A stretch of 51,329 nt of DNA from Actinomycetota bacterium (GTDB lineage: Bacteria; Actinomycetota; Acidimicrobiia; Acidimicrobiales; CADCSY01). Position 1 is the stretch's first letter. Each line of letters begins with the position of its first letter. Location of the stretch: NCBI GenBank assembly GCA_016781105.1, contig JADDRA010000053.1, forward strand, positions 1 to 51,329, given 5' to 3'. The notes beneath the pieces are model-generated. The model made no database searches, was not told where the DNA came from, and saw nothing but the letters and a program-made list of their open reading frames with translations. This document shows positions 33,684 through 43,682 of this stretch, piece after piece. The position numbers and the translations under genes were made by a program.

Positions 33684-33694
33684 GGCCGGCGCGC

Positions 33695-35488
33695 CTACTC
33701 GACGACCACGACGACGTCGCCGGCGCCCACGGCCTGCCCGGGGGTCACGGCCACCGTGGCCACGGTGCCCGGCTGGCCGGCGCCGATGTGGTTCTCCATC
33801 TTCATGGCCTCCAGCACGCACACCGTCTGGCCCGCCTCCACCTCGTCGCCCACCGCCACCAGCACGGCCACGATGGTGCCCTGCATGGGCACCCGGACCG
33901 CGCCGCCCTCGCTGGCGTCGGCGGCGGCCCGGCCAGCGGCCCGGGGCCGGGGACGGCCGGGGGCGGCCGAGGGGCCCACCCCGGCGCCCGTCTCTCCCTC
34001 AGGCACCCACAGCGACACCGAGAAGCGCCGCCCGTCGACCTCCACGTCGACGTCGCGGCGCACCCGGCCCGGGCCCCCGTTCTCGCCGGCCTCGGGAGGG
34101 GGTGCCGCCGGGGTCAGGCCCGACAGGTCGAGGCGCTGCTCCAGCCACGACGTGGCGTGCGTCCCGGCCACGAAGTCGGGGGCCTCCAGGATGAGGCGGT
34201 GGGCCGGGGTGGTGGTGGCCACCCCCTCCACCACCAGCTCCTCGAGCGCCCGCAGCGTGCGGCGCCGGGCCTCCTCCCGGTCCCGCCCCCAGACCACCAG
34301 CTTGGCCACGAGGTTGTCGTAGTACTGGCTCACCTCGTCGCCCGCGCCGTAGCCGCTGTCGAAGCGGCAGAAGGGCCCGTCCGGCGCCACCAGCCGGGTG
34401 ATGCGCCCGGGCGAGGGGCCGAAGCGTCCGCCAGCGGGGTCCTCGGCGTTGATGCGGCACTCGAAGGCGTGGCCCCGGGGCACCAAGTCGTCGGCCCCGA
34501 ACGACAACGGCTCCCCGGCCGCCACCCGGAGCTGCTCGGCCACCAGGTCGATCCCGTACACGGCCTCGGTCACCGGGTGCTCGACCTGGAGCCGGGTGTT
34601 CATCTCCAGGAACCAGAAGTCGCCGTCCTGGAAGAGCAGCTCGACGGTGCCGGCGCCGGTGTAGCCACAGGATCGGGCCACGGCCACGGCGGCCTCGCCC
34701 ATGGCGGCGCGCACCGCCTCGGGCAGGCCCGGCGCCGGGCACTCCTCCACCAGCTTCTGGTGGCGGCGCTGGACCGAGCAGTCGCGTTCGCCCACCGCCA
34801 CCACCGCGCCGTGGGTGTCGGCCATCACCTGGACCTCGACGTGGCGGGGCCAGTTGAGGTAGCGCTCCACGTAGAGCTCGTCCCGCCCGAAGGACGCCAT
34901 GGCCTCCCGCCGGGCCGACGCCATGGCCTCGGCCGCCTCGTCGGGGCCACTCAGGACCTTGAGCCCCCGCCCCCCGCCGCCGTGGGCCGCCTTGACCGCC
35001 ACCGGCCAGCCGTGGGCCTGGCCGAAGGCCACCACCTCCTCCACCGAGGTGACCGCGCCCTCGCCGCCGGGCACCGAGGCCACCCCCGCGCGCGCCGCCG
35101 CGGCCCGGGCGCTGAGCTTGTCACCCATGACCTCGATGGCCTCGGGCGGCGGGCCCACGAAGACCAGGCCGGCCTCGGCCACACCCCGGGCGAAGCCGGC
35201 GTTCTCCGACAGGAAGCCGTAGCCGGGGTGGACGGCGTCGGCCCCGCTGGCCACGGCCGCGGCCACGACCGCGTCGACGTCGAGGTAGCTCTCGGCCGCG
35301 GTCATGCCTCCCAGGGCCCGGGCCTCGTCGGCCATGCGGACGTGCAGGGCGTCCCGGTCGGCCTCGGAGTAGACGGCTACGCCGGCCAGGCCCAGCTCCC
35401 GGCACGTACGCAGGACCCGCACGGCGATCTCGCCCCGGTTGGCCACGAGGACCTTGCCGATGCGGCGGTGGACCGGGGCCGGGCACAT
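33695..35488 (-). CDS. Acyl-CoA carboxylase biotin carboxylase/BCCP (alpha) subunit
   Basis: 597 residues. Biotin carboxylase domain 1-450 ([23 protein letters not shown]-grasp loop [36 protein letters not shown]), a linker, and a C-terminal biotinyl domain with the lysine in [12 protein letters not shown]. It carboxylates biotin for a separate carboxyltransferase that makes malonyl- or methylmalonyl-CoA, as AccA3-type subunits do in actinobacteria; the beta subunit is not in the window. ATG 35488; no Shine-Dalgarno. It is back-to-back with birA, the enzyme that attaches its biotin, with 23 bases between the start codons. Confidence 0.95.
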   Translation of the reverse strand: MCPAPVHRRIGKVLVANRGEIAVRVLRTCRELGLAGVAVYSEADRDALHVRMADEARALGGMTAAESYLDVDAVVAAAVASGADAVHPGYGFLSENAGFARGVAEAGLVFVGPPPEAIEVMGDKLSARAAAARAGVASVPGGEGAVTSVEEVVAFGQAHGWPVAVKAAHGGGGRGLKVLSGPDEAAEAMASARREAMASFGRDELYVERYLNWPRHVEVQVMADTHGAVVAVGERDCSVQRRHQKLVEECPAPGLPEAVRAAMGEAAVAVARSCGYTGAGTVELLFQDGDFWFLEMNTRLQVEHPVTEAVYGIDLVAEQLRVAAGEPLSFGADDLVPRGHAFECRINAEDPAGGRFGPSPGRITRLVAPDGPFCRFDSGYGAGDEVSQYYDNLVAKLVVWGRDREEARRRTLRALEELVVEGVATTTPAHRLILEAPDFVAGTHATSWLEQRLDLSGLTPAAPPPEAGENGGPGRVRRDVDVEVDGRRFSVSLWVPEGETGAGVGPSAAPGRPRPRAAGRAAADASEGGAVRVPMQGTIVAVLVAVGDEVEAGQTVCVLEAMKMENHIGAGQPGTVATVAVTPGQAVGAGDVVVVVE

Positions 35489-35496
35489 GGCGGGCC

Positions 35497-35502
35497 TAAC
35501 GT
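35497..35502 (+). promoter_or_regulatory. -10 box of birA
   Basis: TAACGT, nine bases before ATG 35512. On the opposite strand the carboxylase promoter must overlap the same 23 bases and the birA 5-prime end. Confidence 0.35.
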
Positions 35503-35511
35503 TGCCAGACG

Positions 35512-36327
35512 ATGGCGCCGGTGCGGGAGTTCGGCCGCTTCGCCGACATCCGCCACCTGGAGGAGACCGGCTCCACCAACGCCGAGGTGCTGGCCCTGGC
35601 CCGGGCGGGGGTGCCCGAAGGTGTGGTGGTGGTGGCCGACTTCCAGTCGGCGGGACGGGGCCGCCGGGGCCGGACGTGGACGGCGCCACCGGGCTCGGGC
35701 CTGCTCGCCTCGGTGCTGCTGCGCCCCCGGCTCGGTCCGGCCCAGGCCCCCCTGGCCGGGCTGGCAGCCGCCGTGGCCGCGGTCGAGGCCTGTGCCGAGG
35801 TCGCCGGCGTGGTCCCCGCCCTCAAGTGGCCCAACGACGTGGTGGTCGAGCGCACCGGCGGGGACGGTGCTGCGGGGGGCAAGCTGGCCGGGCTGCTGGC
35901 CGAGTCGCTGGTCGAGGGTGACGAGCTGCCGGCCGTGGTGGTGGGCATGGGCCTGAACCTGACCCGGGCGCCGGCCCGGCACCGGCCCCAGCCGGCATTC
36001 GCGCCCGGTCCCGTTGTGCCACCGCCGGGCGCCGCCTACCTGGAGGACCTGGCCGGGCGGCCCGTGGCTCGCGACGACCTCCTCGGCTCCTGGCTGGCCC
36101 ACCTCGATCGGTGGTGCACGACGCTGTCCTCGCCCGGGGGCGACCGCGCCGTCGGCCGCGCCTACCGGCGGCACTGCACGACGCTGGGACGGTGGGTGCG
36201 CGTCGAGCTGGCCGCCGGGCGCGTCGAGGGCCTGGCGGTCGACATCACGCCCGAGGGCCACCTGGTGGTGGAGGCGCCCACCGGCCCCTGGACCGTCGCC
36301 GCCGGTGACGTGGTGCACCTGCGCTGA
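35512..36327 (+). CDS. birA: Biotin-[acetyl-CoA carboxylase] ligase
   Basis: 271 residues, catalytic and C-terminal domains only; the N-terminal DNA-binding domain of E. coli BirA is missing, so it is not a repressor. Motifs: [21 protein letters not shown]/biotin loop [41 protein letters not shown] with the conserved Lys, and VVGMGLNLT. The C-terminal SH3-like domain ([20 protein letters not shown]) follows. It transfers biotin to the lysine of the divergently encoded carboxylase. The 50 bases after it, to the convergent aminotransferase gene, show no clear terminator. Confidence 0.93.
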   Translation: MAPVREFGRFADIRHLEETGSTNAEVLALARAGVPEGVVVVADFQSAGRGRRGRTWTAPPGSGLLASVLLRPRLGPAQAPLAGLAAAVAAVEACAEVAGVVPALKWPNDVVVERTGGDGAAGGKLAGLLAESLVEGDELPAVVVGMGLNLTRAPARHRPQPAFAPGPVVPPPGAAYLEDLAGRPVARDDLLGSWLAHLDRWCTTLSSPGGDRAVGRAYRRHCTTLGRWVRVELAAGRVEGLAVDITPEGHLVVEAPTGPWTVAAGDVVHLR

Positions 36328-36377
36328 CGCCCTCCCCATCCCCGTTCTGGCAGATCGGCGTCGTACCGGGCGCCTGG

Positions 36378-37226
36378 TCAGGGATCGGGGTCGGAGGCCA
36401 ACAGGTCGGAGAAGCCGGCGGCAGCAGCCGCGGTGAGGGGCCCGGGGGCGCGGGCCAGGGGGCGGCCGTCGACCGAGGCGATGGGCTGGACACCCCGGGT
36501 GGTGGAGGTGAGGAACGCCTCCTCGGCCGCGGCCAGGGCGCCCACGGGCAGAACCGCCTCCTCCACCTGGCACCGCTCCAGCACGAGCGCCCGGGTCACC
36601 CCGGCCAGGCACCCCGACGACAGCGGGGGCGTCACCAGGCGCCCATCGACGCCGACCACGACGTTGCTGCCCGTGCCCTCGCACAGCTCCCCCCGGGTGT
36701 TGGCGAAGACGGCCTCACCGGCGCCCCGCCCCCGGGCGTGGGCCAGGGCGACCACGTTCTCGGCGTAGGAGGTGGTCTTGGCTCCCGCCAGCGCGCTGCG
36801 CTCGTTGCGGGTCCAGGGCACGACCACCACGTCAACGGTCGGAGGCAAGGGCTCCAGGGCACCGGCGGCCACGATGACGGTCGGGCCCGCCGCCCCCCGG
36901 CCCGATCCCAGGGGCGCCGGGCCACCGGTCACGGTGAGGCGCAGCCGGGCCTGGGCCAGCTCCGACGCGGCCACCACCTCGCCCACCACCTCGGCCACCG
37001 CTCGGGCCAGCACCTCGCGCCCGGGGACCTCGAGGCCCAGGGTGGCCGCCGAGCGTTCGAGGCGCTCCAGGTGGCGGCGCAGGGCGAAGGGGACCCCGTG
37101 GTGGACGAGGAGGGTCTCGAACACCCCGTCGCCCACGGTGACGCCGTGGTCGAAGGCCGACACCACTGCGCGCTCAGGGTGCACGAGCGCACCGTCGACC
37201 CACGCGGCGACGGCGATCGCCTCCAT
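36378..37226 (-). CDS. Class IV PLP-dependent aminotransferase / aminodeoxychorismate lyase-like
   Basis: 282 residues. Class IV signatures are VVSAFDHGVTVGDGVFETLL near the start, RRHLERLERSAATLGLE, the PLP lysine in GAKTTSYAENVVALAHARG, then GELCEGTGSNVVVGVDG and PLSSGCLAGVTRALVLE. This fits 4-amino-4-deoxychorismate lyase (PabC), a D-amino-acid or a branched-chain aminotransferase; sequence alone does not decide. ATG 37226 is leaderless with TACGAT six bases before. Divergent from the LCP gene. Confidence 0.87.
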   Translation of the reverse strand: MEAIAVAAWVDGALVHPERAVVSAFDHGVTVGDGVFETLLVHHGVPFALRRHLERLERSAATLGLEVPGREVLARAVAEVVGEVVAASELAQARLRLTVTGGPAPLGSGRGAAGPTVIVAAGALEPLPPTVDVVVVPWTRNERSALAGAKTTSYAENVVALAHARGRGAGEAVFANTRGELCEGTGSNVVVGVDGRLVTPPLSSGCLAGVTRALVLERCQVEEAVLPVGALAAAEEAFLTSTTRGVQPIASVDGRPLARAPGPLTAAAAAGFSDLLASDPDP

Positions 37227-37232
37227 GCGGCG

Positions 37233-37238
37233 ATCGTA
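37233..37238 (-). promoter_or_regulatory. -10 box of the class IV aminotransferase gene
   Basis: TACGAT on the minus strand, six bases before ATG 37226. Confidence 0.45.
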
Positions 37239-37269
37239 CGACCACCGTCGACCGGCTCCGGCGCCTCGC

Positions 37270-37275
37270 TAGCCT
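37270..37275 (+). promoter_or_regulatory. -10 box of the LCP gene
   Basis: TAGCCT, ten bases before ATG 37286. A GGTACC-CCGAAT-GGGTACC inverted repeat spans the start codon and could mask it in RNA. Confidence 0.4.
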
Positions 37276-37285
37276 GGTACCCCGA

Positions 37286-38716
37286 ATGGGTACCGCTGCC
37301 CCCGTCGCCCGCGCGCGCCGCACCTGGCCCCAGCGGTTCCTGATCACCTTCAACTGCATCCTCATCGTCATGTGCCTGATGGGGGCCAGCGCCGTCGGCT
37401 ACTCCTACTACCGCTTCGGCAACATCCCCCGCGTGTCGCTGGGCGACTTCCTGGCCGACGAGCCCCCAGGGCGCCCGCAGAACTACCTGCTGGTGGGCAG
37501 CGACTCCCGGGAGTTCGTCCAGGGTGGTGACGACCTCGACTCCTTCGGCGACGTCACCGACGCGGGCACCCAGAAGGCCGACACCATCGTCCTGGTCCGC
37601 GTCGACCCCGGGACCGAGACCGCGTCGATGGTCTCGTTCCCCCGCGACCTCATCGTCACCGTCGCCGGGCGGAACGAGCGGGATCGGATCAACACCGCAC
37701 TGGCCGGGGGTCCCTCGCAGCTGATCGAGACGATCCAGCTCAACTTCAACCTTCCCGTCCACCACTACGTGCAGGTCGACTTCGAGGGCTTCCGGGACCT
37801 GGTCGACGCCATCGGCGGCGTCGAGCTCTACCTGGAGAACCCGGTGCGCGACCGCGACGTCAACGGCAACAACGTCAGCGGCCTCGACATCGACCAGACC
37901 GGCTGCGTCACCCTCGACGGCGACACGGCGCTGGCCTACGTGCGCAGCCGCCACTTCCAGGAGCTCGTCGACGGCGACTGGCAGGGGGACCTGACCGCCG
38001 ACCTCGGCCGCATCGAGCGCCAGCAGGCCTTCATCGCCACGGCCGTGCGCCAGGCCGTCTCCGAGGGACTGACCAACCCGGGCAAGCTCACCGACCTCAT
38101 CGGGGTGGCCGAGCGCAACGTCGCGATCGACGACCAGCTCGACCCCCGTGACCTGCTCAAGCTGGGCCAGCGCTTCCAGTCGATCGAACCCGGGACGCTC
38201 ACCCCGCTCAAGCTCCCCACCCAGCCGGCCAGCTTCGGCGGCGCCGAGAACAACGTGGTCGTGCTCGACGAGGACGCAGCCGACGAGATCCTCGACGTGT
38301 TCCGGGGGATCGTGCCCGGCCAGGACGTGGTGGCCCCCTCGGCGGTGCACGCGCGCGTGCTCAACGGCTCGGGGCGCACGGGTGAGGCCAACGCGGCCAA
38401 GAACGACCTCTCCCTGGCCGGCTTCAACATGGCCGACGCCAGCGACGCCGAGGCCCGGGTGGCCCGGACGACCGTGCGCTACGCCGAGGGCCAGCAGGCC
38501 AAGGCCGAGCTGCTGGCCGGCTACCTCGAGGTCGCCCCCGTCCTGGAGGAGGACCGGAGCATCCGCACGGTCGACGTGGTGGTGATCACCGGACTCGACT
38601 ACGCCGGCGTGCGCTCCTCGCCCCGGCCTCCCGAGGCCGCCCCCGCCCCGCCCGCCACCGAGGCCCCGGGGCCCGCCCCCGGGCAAGAGGTCGAGGCGAC
38701 CCAGCCCACCTGCTGA
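37286..38716 (+). CDS. LytR-CpsA-Psr (LCP) family cell-wall glycan ligase
   Basis: 476 residues. A cytoplasmic N-terminus and one helix (FLITFNCILIVMCLMGASAV), then the extracellular LCP domain with the conserved QNYLLVGSDSRE, KADTIVLVRVDPGTETASMV, FPRDLIVTVAGRNERDRINT (Arg/Asp of the phosphate site), FEGFRDLVDAIGGVELYLEN and AYVRSRHF. From about 350 a LytR_C domain follows (VHARVLNGSGRTGEANAAKN), ending in a Pro/Ala tail. LCP enzymes move polyprenyl-phosphate-linked glycans onto peptidoglycan. It opens the surface-glycan block, which fits the attachment of the polymer made by the following genes. Confidence 0.93.
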   Translation: MGTAAPVARARRTWPQRFLITFNCILIVMCLMGASAVGYSYYRFGNIPRVSLGDFLADEPPGRPQNYLLVGSDSREFVQGGDDLDSFGDVTDAGTQKADTIVLVRVDPGTETASMVSFPRDLIVTVAGRNERDRINTALAGGPSQLIETIQLNFNLPVHHYVQVDFEGFRDLVDAIGGVELYLENPVRDRDVNGNNVSGLDIDQTGCVTLDGDTALAYVRSRHFQELVDGDWQGDLTADLGRIERQQAFIATAVRQAVSEGLTNPGKLTDLIGVAERNVAIDDQLDPRDLLKLGQRFQSIEPGTLTPLKLPTQPASFGGAENNVVVLDEDAADEILDVFRGIVPGQDVVAPSAVHARVLNGSGRTGEANAAKNDLSLAGFNMADASDAEARVARTTVRYAEGQQAKAELLAGYLEVAPVLEEDRSIRTVDVVVITGLDYAGVRSSPRPPEAAPAPPATEAPGPAPGQEVEATQPTC

Positions 38717-38757
38717 ACGGCCTCGGGCCGGGGGCTGGGGTGACCCGCCGGGGCCGA

Positions 38758-38780
38758 GGGCAGGCTTTACAGTCCTGCCC
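38758..38780. other. Hairpin between the LCP and GT39 genes
   Basis: GGGCAGG (38758-38764) and CCTGCCC (38774-38780) pair over seven bases; the nine-base loop contains TACAGT, a possible -10 box for the GT39 gene. It could act as an LCP terminator. A second inverted repeat (GCCCGGG/CCCGGGC, about 38792-38820) lies in the GT39 leader before AGGAG. Confidence 0.45.
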
Positions 38781-38836
38781 GTGCTGCGCGTGCCCGGGAC
38801 GCCTCCGCGCCACCCCGGGCGGATAGGAGCAGCCCG

Positions 38837-40471
38837 ATGAGCCAGGCGACCCTGCCGGGCGGACCGCCCGAGGAGGTCGCCCCCGAGAACCGTCCCGCCG
38901 AGCAGCCGGTCCCCGCACGGCTGCGCGCGCCCACCCCCGCCAGGCGCAATCCCCGGGTCGTCCTCGGCCTGGTGGGCCTGACCGCCGTCGCCGTCGTCCT
39001 GCGCCTCGAAGGTCGGGGGATGTCGTTCTGGCTCGACGAGGGCCTGTCGGTCGGCATCGCCTCGCATCCTCTCTCGGAGATCCCCGGCCTGTTGCGCCTC
39101 GACGGCTCGCCCCCGCTCTACTACCTCGTGCTGCACCCGTGGATGCAGCTGTTCGGCACCTCCGAGGAGGCGGTGCGGGGGTTGTCCCTGGTGCTCGGCC
39201 TGGCCGCCATCCCCGTCGCCTTCTGGGCCGGGAGGAGCCTCTTCGGCCGCTGGGTGGGCTGGATCGCCGCCGTGCTCGCCGCCAGCAACGGCTACCTCGT
39301 GTACTACAGCCGCGAGGCACGCATGTACACGCTGTTGGTGCTCACCACCCTCGTGTGCGTCACGGCCTTCACCCACGCCTTCGTCTTCGGACGACGACGA
39401 TGGCTGCCGGTGTTCGTCCTGGCGCTGGCAGCCACGCTCTACACCCACAACTGGGGCCTGTACCTGGCCGCCGGGTTGGCCGCCGCCGCCGGGCTGTGCG
39501 CCGTGGCGGCCGACGACCGGCGCCGGCTCCTGCGCGACGGTGCGCTCGCCGCCGCCGCCCTCGCCGTCCTCTACGCCCCGTGGGTGCCCACGCTGGTGTA
39601 CCAGGCCGCCCACACCGGGGCACCCTGGTCCGCGCGACCCGATCCGGGCGACCTGGCCGGTGTGCTCGGGTCCATCCTCGGGCGCAACGGGGTCATGGTG
39701 GCCCTGGCCCTGGTCGGCCTGCCCGCCCTGGTGGCCCTCGGGCGGCGGTGGCGCTCCGGCGGGGAGGCGCTGGCCGTGGCGGCCCTGGCGGTGGCGCTGG
39801 TGACCGCCATGCTGGTCGCCTGGTCGTCGTCGCTCCTGGAGCCGGCCTGGGCCGGACGCTACTTCGGGGTGTTCCTGCCCCCGGCCCTGCTGCTGGCGGC
39901 CCTCGGCCTGGCCCGCGAGGGTCGGCGGGGGGTGCTGGCCCTGGTGGTGGTGGCCGTGCTGGCGGCCCAGCCCCTGACCCAGCTCCCCGGGCTGGGGCCG
40001 CCCGGGCTGCCCCAGAAGAGCAACGTCCGCCGGGCCCTCGCCCTCGTCGAGGACCTGGCCGGCCCCGGCGACCTGGTGATCTCCACCCAGCTCGAGCACG
40101 TGCCCCTGCTGCGCTACTACCTGGGGCCCTCGCTGCGCTACGCCGATCCCACCGGACCGGTCGAAGATCCGAACGTGGTCGACTGGCGCGACGCCACCGA
40201 GCGCCTGCGGGCTGCCTCGGTGGGCACCGGCCTCGCTCCCCTGATCGAGGACCTCGACGTGGGTGGCCATGCCTTCCTGGTCTGTCCCCGCACCGACACC
40301 GACGAGGACTCCCTCGTGTGGTTCCGCCTCATGGAGCGTCACTGCCGGTCCTGGCGCAACGCCCTCGACGACGACCCCGACCTGGAGCTGGTGCTCGGAC
40401 CGGTGGCCCCGTCGCCCCGGGGCACGCCGAGTACCTCGATCTACGTCCTGGTCTACCAGAAGCGGGCGTAG
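38837..40471 (+). CDS. GT39/ArnT-like integral membrane glycosyltransferase
   Basis: 544 residues. A Pro-rich cytoplasmic N-terminus of about 45, then nine to eleven helices and a C-terminal extracytoplasmic domain. After helix 1 comes MSFWLDEGLSVGIASHPLSE, where the DE is the catalytic acidic motif of GT-C (PMT/ArnT) enzymes. SREARMYTLLVLTTLVC, with YSREAR, is the second family block. It uses a polyprenyl-phosphate sugar and glycosylates a lipid or glycan on the outer face. ATG has an AGGAG box nine bases before, so it is led. First of the glycan biosynthesis block after LCP. Confidence 0.85.
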   Translation: MSQATLPGGPPEEVAPENRPAEQPVPARLRAPTPARRNPRVVLGLVGLTAVAVVLRLEGRGMSFWLDEGLSVGIASHPLSEIPGLLRLDGSPPLYYLVLHPWMQLFGTSEEAVRGLSLVLGLAAIPVAFWAGRSLFGRWVGWIAAVLAASNGYLVYYSREARMYTLLVLTTLVCVTAFTHAFVFGRRRWLPVFVLALAATLYTHNWGLYLAAGLAAAAGLCAVAADDRRRLLRDGALAAAALAVLYAPWVPTLVYQAAHTGAPWSARPDPGDLAGVLGSILGRNGVMVALALVGLPALVALGRRWRSGGEALAVAALAVALVTAMLVAWSSSLLEPAWAGRYFGVFLPPALLLAALGLAREGRRGVLALVVVAVLAAQPLTQLPGLGPPGLPQKSNVRRALALVEDLAGPGDLVISTQLEHVPLLRYYLGPSLRYADPTGPVEDPNVVDWRDATERLRAASVGTGLAPLIEDLDVGGHAFLVCPRTDTDEDSLVWFRLMERHCRSWRNALDDDPDLELVLGPVAPSPRGTPSTSIYVLVYQKRA

Positions 40472-40492
40472 GAGCTCCCGGAGCCCCGGCGC

Positions 40493-40498
40493 TACCCT
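40493..40498 (+). promoter_or_regulatory. -10 box of the UDP-glucose dehydrogenase operon
   Basis: TACCCT, seven bases, ATG 40506; no Shine-Dalgarno. Confidence 0.5.
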
Positions 40499-40505
40499 CG
40501 CCCGG

Positions 40506-41804
40506 ATGCCTGCCACCATCGCCATCGTCGGCACCGGCTACGTGGGGCTGACCACCGGTGCCTACCTGGCCCACCTGGGCCACAAGGTCACCTGCGCCGA
40601 CGTGGTGCCCGAGAAGGTCGACCAGCTCAACCGGGGCGAGCTGCCCATCCTCGAGGCCGGGCTCGAGGACCTGGTGACCGAGGGCCTGGCCTCCGGGCGC
40701 CTCTCGTTCGTGCTCGGTGCCGCCCGCGCCGTGGCCGGCGCCGAGTTCGTCTTCCTGTGCGTGCCCACGCCCCAGGGCGAGGACGGCTCGGCCGACCTGC
40801 GCTACGTGCGCCAGGCCGCGGCCGAGATCGCCCCCGAGCTGGAGCCGGAGTGCGTCGTCATCAACAAGTCGACGGTGCCCGTGGGCTCGGCCCGGGTGGT
40901 GGAGGAGGCGCTCGGTCGGGACGACGTCTTCGTCGTCTCCAACCCCGAGTTCCTGCGCGAGGGCTCGGCCGTGCACGACTGCCTGCATCCCGACCGCATC
41001 GTCATCGGCAGCGGCGACCAGGCCGTGGCCATGCGCGTGGCCGAGCTGTTCGAGGCCCTGCGGGCACCGCTGGTCATCACCGACCCCGCCTCGGCCGAGA
41101 TGATCAAGTACGCCTCCAACGCCTTCTTGGCCACCAAGGTCAGCTTCGTCAACGCCCTGGCCAACGTGTGCGAGGCGGTGGGTGCCGACGTGCGCGAGGT
41201 GGTCCTCGGCATGGGCCACGACCCCCGCATCGGCGTCGAGTTCCTCAAGCCGGGCCCCGGGTGGGGAGGTTCCTGCTTCCCCAAGGACACCAGGGCGATG
41301 GTGCACATCGCCGAGGAGGCCGGCTACGACTTCAACCTGTTGCGGGGCGTGATCGCCGTCAACGACGAGCAGTACGAGCGCATGGCCGACAAGGTCGAGC
41401 AGATGATGGGCACCTCCCTGGAGGGCTGCGAGGTGGGGGCGTGGGGACTCACGTTCAAGGCCCGCACCGACGACCTGCGCAGCTCGCCCGCGATCGAGGT
41501 CATCCGCCGGCTCCAGGCCCGGGGGGCGAGGGTGCGGGCCTACGACCCGACGGTCGACCCGCCGGTGGCGACGTCGGACCCGCGCCTGGCCGGCATCGAG
41601 CTGCGCGCCGACCCCTACGCGGTGTGCGAGGGCGCCGACGTCGTCGTGGTGCTCACCGAGTGGGACGAGCTGCGCTGGCTCGACTTCGCCAAGGTGTCGG
41701 GGCTGATGGCCGTGCCCCGCATCGTCGACACCCGCAACCTCCTGGAGGCCCCGGCCCTGCGCCGCCAGGGCTTCGCCTACGTCGGGCTCGGGCGCGACGG
41801 GTGA
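40506..41804 (+). CDS. ugd: UDP-glucose 6-dehydrogenase
   Basis: 432 residues. NAD site [71 protein letters not shown]; the catalytic Cys in [13 protein letters not shown]; and the C-terminal domain from [20 protein letters not shown] on. It oxidises UDP-glucose twice to UDP-glucuronate with NAD. The next gene decarboxylates UDP-glucuronate, so together they supply UDP-xylose. The track start at 40263 lies inside the GT39 gene and is rejected in favour of ATG 40506 with its TACCCT box. Confidence 0.96.
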   Translation: MPATIAIVGTGYVGLTTGAYLAHLGHKVTCADVVPEKVDQLNRGELPILEAGLEDLVTEGLASGRLSFVLGAARAVAGAEFVFLCVPTPQGEDGSADLRYVRQAAAEIAPELEPECVVINKSTVPVGSARVVEEALGRDDVFVVSNPEFLREGSAVHDCLHPDRIVIGSGDQAVAMRVAELFEALRAPLVITDPASAEMIKYASNAFLATKVSFVNALANVCEAVGADVREVVLGMGHDPRIGVEFLKPGPGWGGSCFPKDTRAMVHIAEEAGYDFNLLRGVIAVNDEQYERMADKVEQMMGTSLEGCEVGAWGLTFKARTDDLRSSPAIEVIRRLQARGARVRAYDPTVDPPVATSDPRLAGIELRADPYAVCEGADVVVVLTEWDELRWLDFAKVSGLMAVPRIVDTRNLLEAPALRRQGFAYVGLGRDG

Positions 41805-42745
41805 GTGGCCGGCGGGTGGTCGTCACCGGGGCCGCCGGGTTCCTCGGGTCCCACCTCTGCGACGCCCTGCTGGCCGACGGTGACGAGGTGGTGGCCATCG
41901 ACAACCTGTCGACGGGCAAGCTGGGCAACGTCGAGCACCTCTTCGGCCACGACGGCTTCACCTTCGTGCGCCACGACGTCAGCACCTACGTGTGGGTGCC
42001 CGGACCGGTCGACGTGGTGCTCCACTTCGCCAGCCCCGCCTCGCCCCGGGACTACCTCGAGCTGCCCATCCCCACCCTCAAGGTGGGCAGCCTGGGCACC
42101 CACAACACCCTGGGCCTGGCCAAGGACAAGGGAGCCCGCTACCTGCTCGCCTCCACCAGCGAGGTGTACGGCGACCCCCAGGTCCACCCCCAACCCGAGA
42201 CCTACTGGGGCCACGTCAACCCGGTGGGGCCCCGGGGCGTCTACGACGAGGCCAAGCGCTTCGCCGAGGCCATGGCCATGGCCTACCACCGGGCCCACGG
42301 GATCGAGGTGCGCATCGCCCGCATCTTCAACACCTTCGGCGAGCGGATGCGCCCGGGCGACGGGCGGGTGGTGTCGAACTTCCTGGTCCAGGCCCTGCGG
42401 GGTGAGCCGCTGACCGTCTACGGCGAGGGTGAGCAGACCCGCAGCTTCTGCTACGTGGCCGACCAGGTGGCGGGCCTGCTCACCCTGCTCGACGCCGACC
42501 ACGTGGGGCCGGTCAACGTGGGCAACCCCGAGGAGCACACGGTGGCCGAGCTGGCCCGCATCGTCCTCGAGGTGACGGGGTCGTCGTCGTCGCTGGTCTT
42601 TGCGCCGCTCCCGGTCGACGATCCCTCCCAGCGCCGGCCCGACATCACCCTGGCCCGCCAGCTCCTGGGCTGGGAGCCCACCGTGGCGCTGCGCGACGGC
42701 CTCACCCGCACGGCGAGGTGGCTGGCCGCCGCCCTGGACGGGTGA
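41801..42745 (+). CDS. UDP-glucuronate decarboxylase (UDP-xylose synthase)
   Basis: 314 residues, extended SDR fold. NAD site [40 protein letters not shown], which is the UXS-type block; [20 protein letters not shown]; catalytic Tyr and Lys in [38 protein letters not shown]; and [16 protein letters not shown]. It converts UDP-glucuronate to UDP-xylose (or the 4-keto intermediate). dTDP-glucose dehydratase is a less likely alternative. The GTG overlaps the ugd stop (GTGA) and the end overlaps the next GT2 gene. Confidence 0.9.
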   Translation: MSGRRVVVTGAAGFLGSHLCDALLADGDEVVAIDNLSTGKLGNVEHLFGHDGFTFVRHDVSTYVWVPGPVDVVLHFASPASPRDYLELPIPTLKVGSLGTHNTLGLAKDKGARYLLASTSEVYGDPQVHPQPETYWGHVNPVGPRGVYDEAKRFAEAMAMAYHRAHGIEVRIARIFNTFGERMRPGDGRVVSNFLVQALRGEPLTVYGEGEQTRSFCYVADQVAGLLTLLDADHVGPVNVGNPEEHTVAELARIVLEVTGSSSSLVFAPLPVDDPSQRRPDITLARQLLGWEPTVALRDGLTRTARWLAAALDG

Positions 42746-43623
42746 GCGCGCCGGGGGGCGCCGGGCCGGCGGCGGCCGTCATCGTCAGCTACAACGTCCG
42801 GGATCTGGTGCTCGAGTGCATCGCCAGCCTGCGGGCCGACGGGGTCGACCAGGTTGTGGTGGTCGACAACGCCTCGGCCGACGGCTCCGCCGAGGCCGTG
42901 CGCCGGGCCGAACCCGAGGTCGAGGTGCTGGCCCTGCCCCGCAACCTGGGCTACGGCAGCGCCGCCAACCGGGGCGTGGCCCACACCTCGAGCCCCTACG
43001 TGGTGGTGATGAACCCCGACGTGGTGGTGGCGCCCGGCGCCACCAAGTCCCTGGTCGGCGCGCTCGAGGCCGACCCCGGCCTGGCCCTGGTCGGGCCCAG
43101 GGTGGAGACGCCTGCGGGCCAGCTCTACCCCTCGGCCCGCACCTTCCCCGCCCTGGTCGACGCCGCCGGCCATGCCTTCTTCCACTTCGTGTGGCCCGAC
43201 AACCCCTTCAGCCGGCGCTACCGCATGCTCGACTGGGACCACGCCGGCCCGGCCGACGTCGACTGGGTGGCCGGCAACCACATCCTGGTGCGGCGCCGGG
43301 CGTGGGACGAGGTCGACGGCTTCGACGAGGGCTACTTCATGTACATGGAGGACGTCGACCTGTGCTGGCGGCTGCGCCGGGCCGGCTGGCGCATCGGTTA
43401 CGAGCCGGCGGCCCGGGTCGTCCACGCCATCGGTCGCTCCACCGACCAGACCCCCTACCGCATGATCGCCGCCCACCACCGCTCGTTGCTGCGCTACGCC
43501 CGGCGCACCACCACGGGCACCAACCGGCTCCTCCTTCCCGTGGTCGCCGTCGCCCTGGTGGTGCGCACCGGGCTGGCGTGGATCCAGCGGGCCGTGCGGG
43601 GCCGCCCGCACGCCGCCACCTGA
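42742..43623 (+). CDS. Glycosyltransferase family 2, rhamnosyltransferase-like
   Basis: 293 residues. GT-A fold: [58 protein letters not shown], and [14 protein letters not shown] with the metal-binding acidic residues. The segment [20 protein letters not shown] contains the ED of WbbL/rhamnosyltransferase-type enzymes. A hydrophobic stretch near the C-terminus ([18 protein letters not shown]) may bind the membrane. It probably adds a sugar, possibly the xylose made by its partners, to a lipid-linked precursor. GTG 42742 overlaps the upstream stop. Confidence 0.9.
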   Translation: MSAPGGAGPAAAVIVSYNVRDLVLECIASLRADGVDQVVVVDNASADGSAEAVRRAEPEVEVLALPRNLGYGSAANRGVAHTSSPYVVVMNPDVVVAPGATKSLVGALEADPGLALVGPRVETPAGQLYPSARTFPALVDAAGHAFFHFVWPDNPFSRRYRMLDWDHAGPADVDWVAGNHILVRRRAWDEVDGFDEGYFMYMEDVDLCWRLRRAGWRIGYEPAARVVHAIGRSTDQTPYRMIAAHHRSLLRYARRTTTGTNRLLLPVVAVALVVRTGLAWIQRAVRGRPHAAT

Positions 43624-43666
43624 GCCGTTCCCGAGCGAGCCGCGTCGTCGCCCTTGGGGGCGCCGG

Positions 43667-43672
43667 TAGCAT
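43667..43672 (+). promoter_or_regulatory. -10 box of the His-rich secreted protein gene
   Basis: TAGCAT, ten bases before ATG 43683; leaderless or nearly so. Confidence 0.4.
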
Positions 43673-43682
43673 CGCGGCCCGG

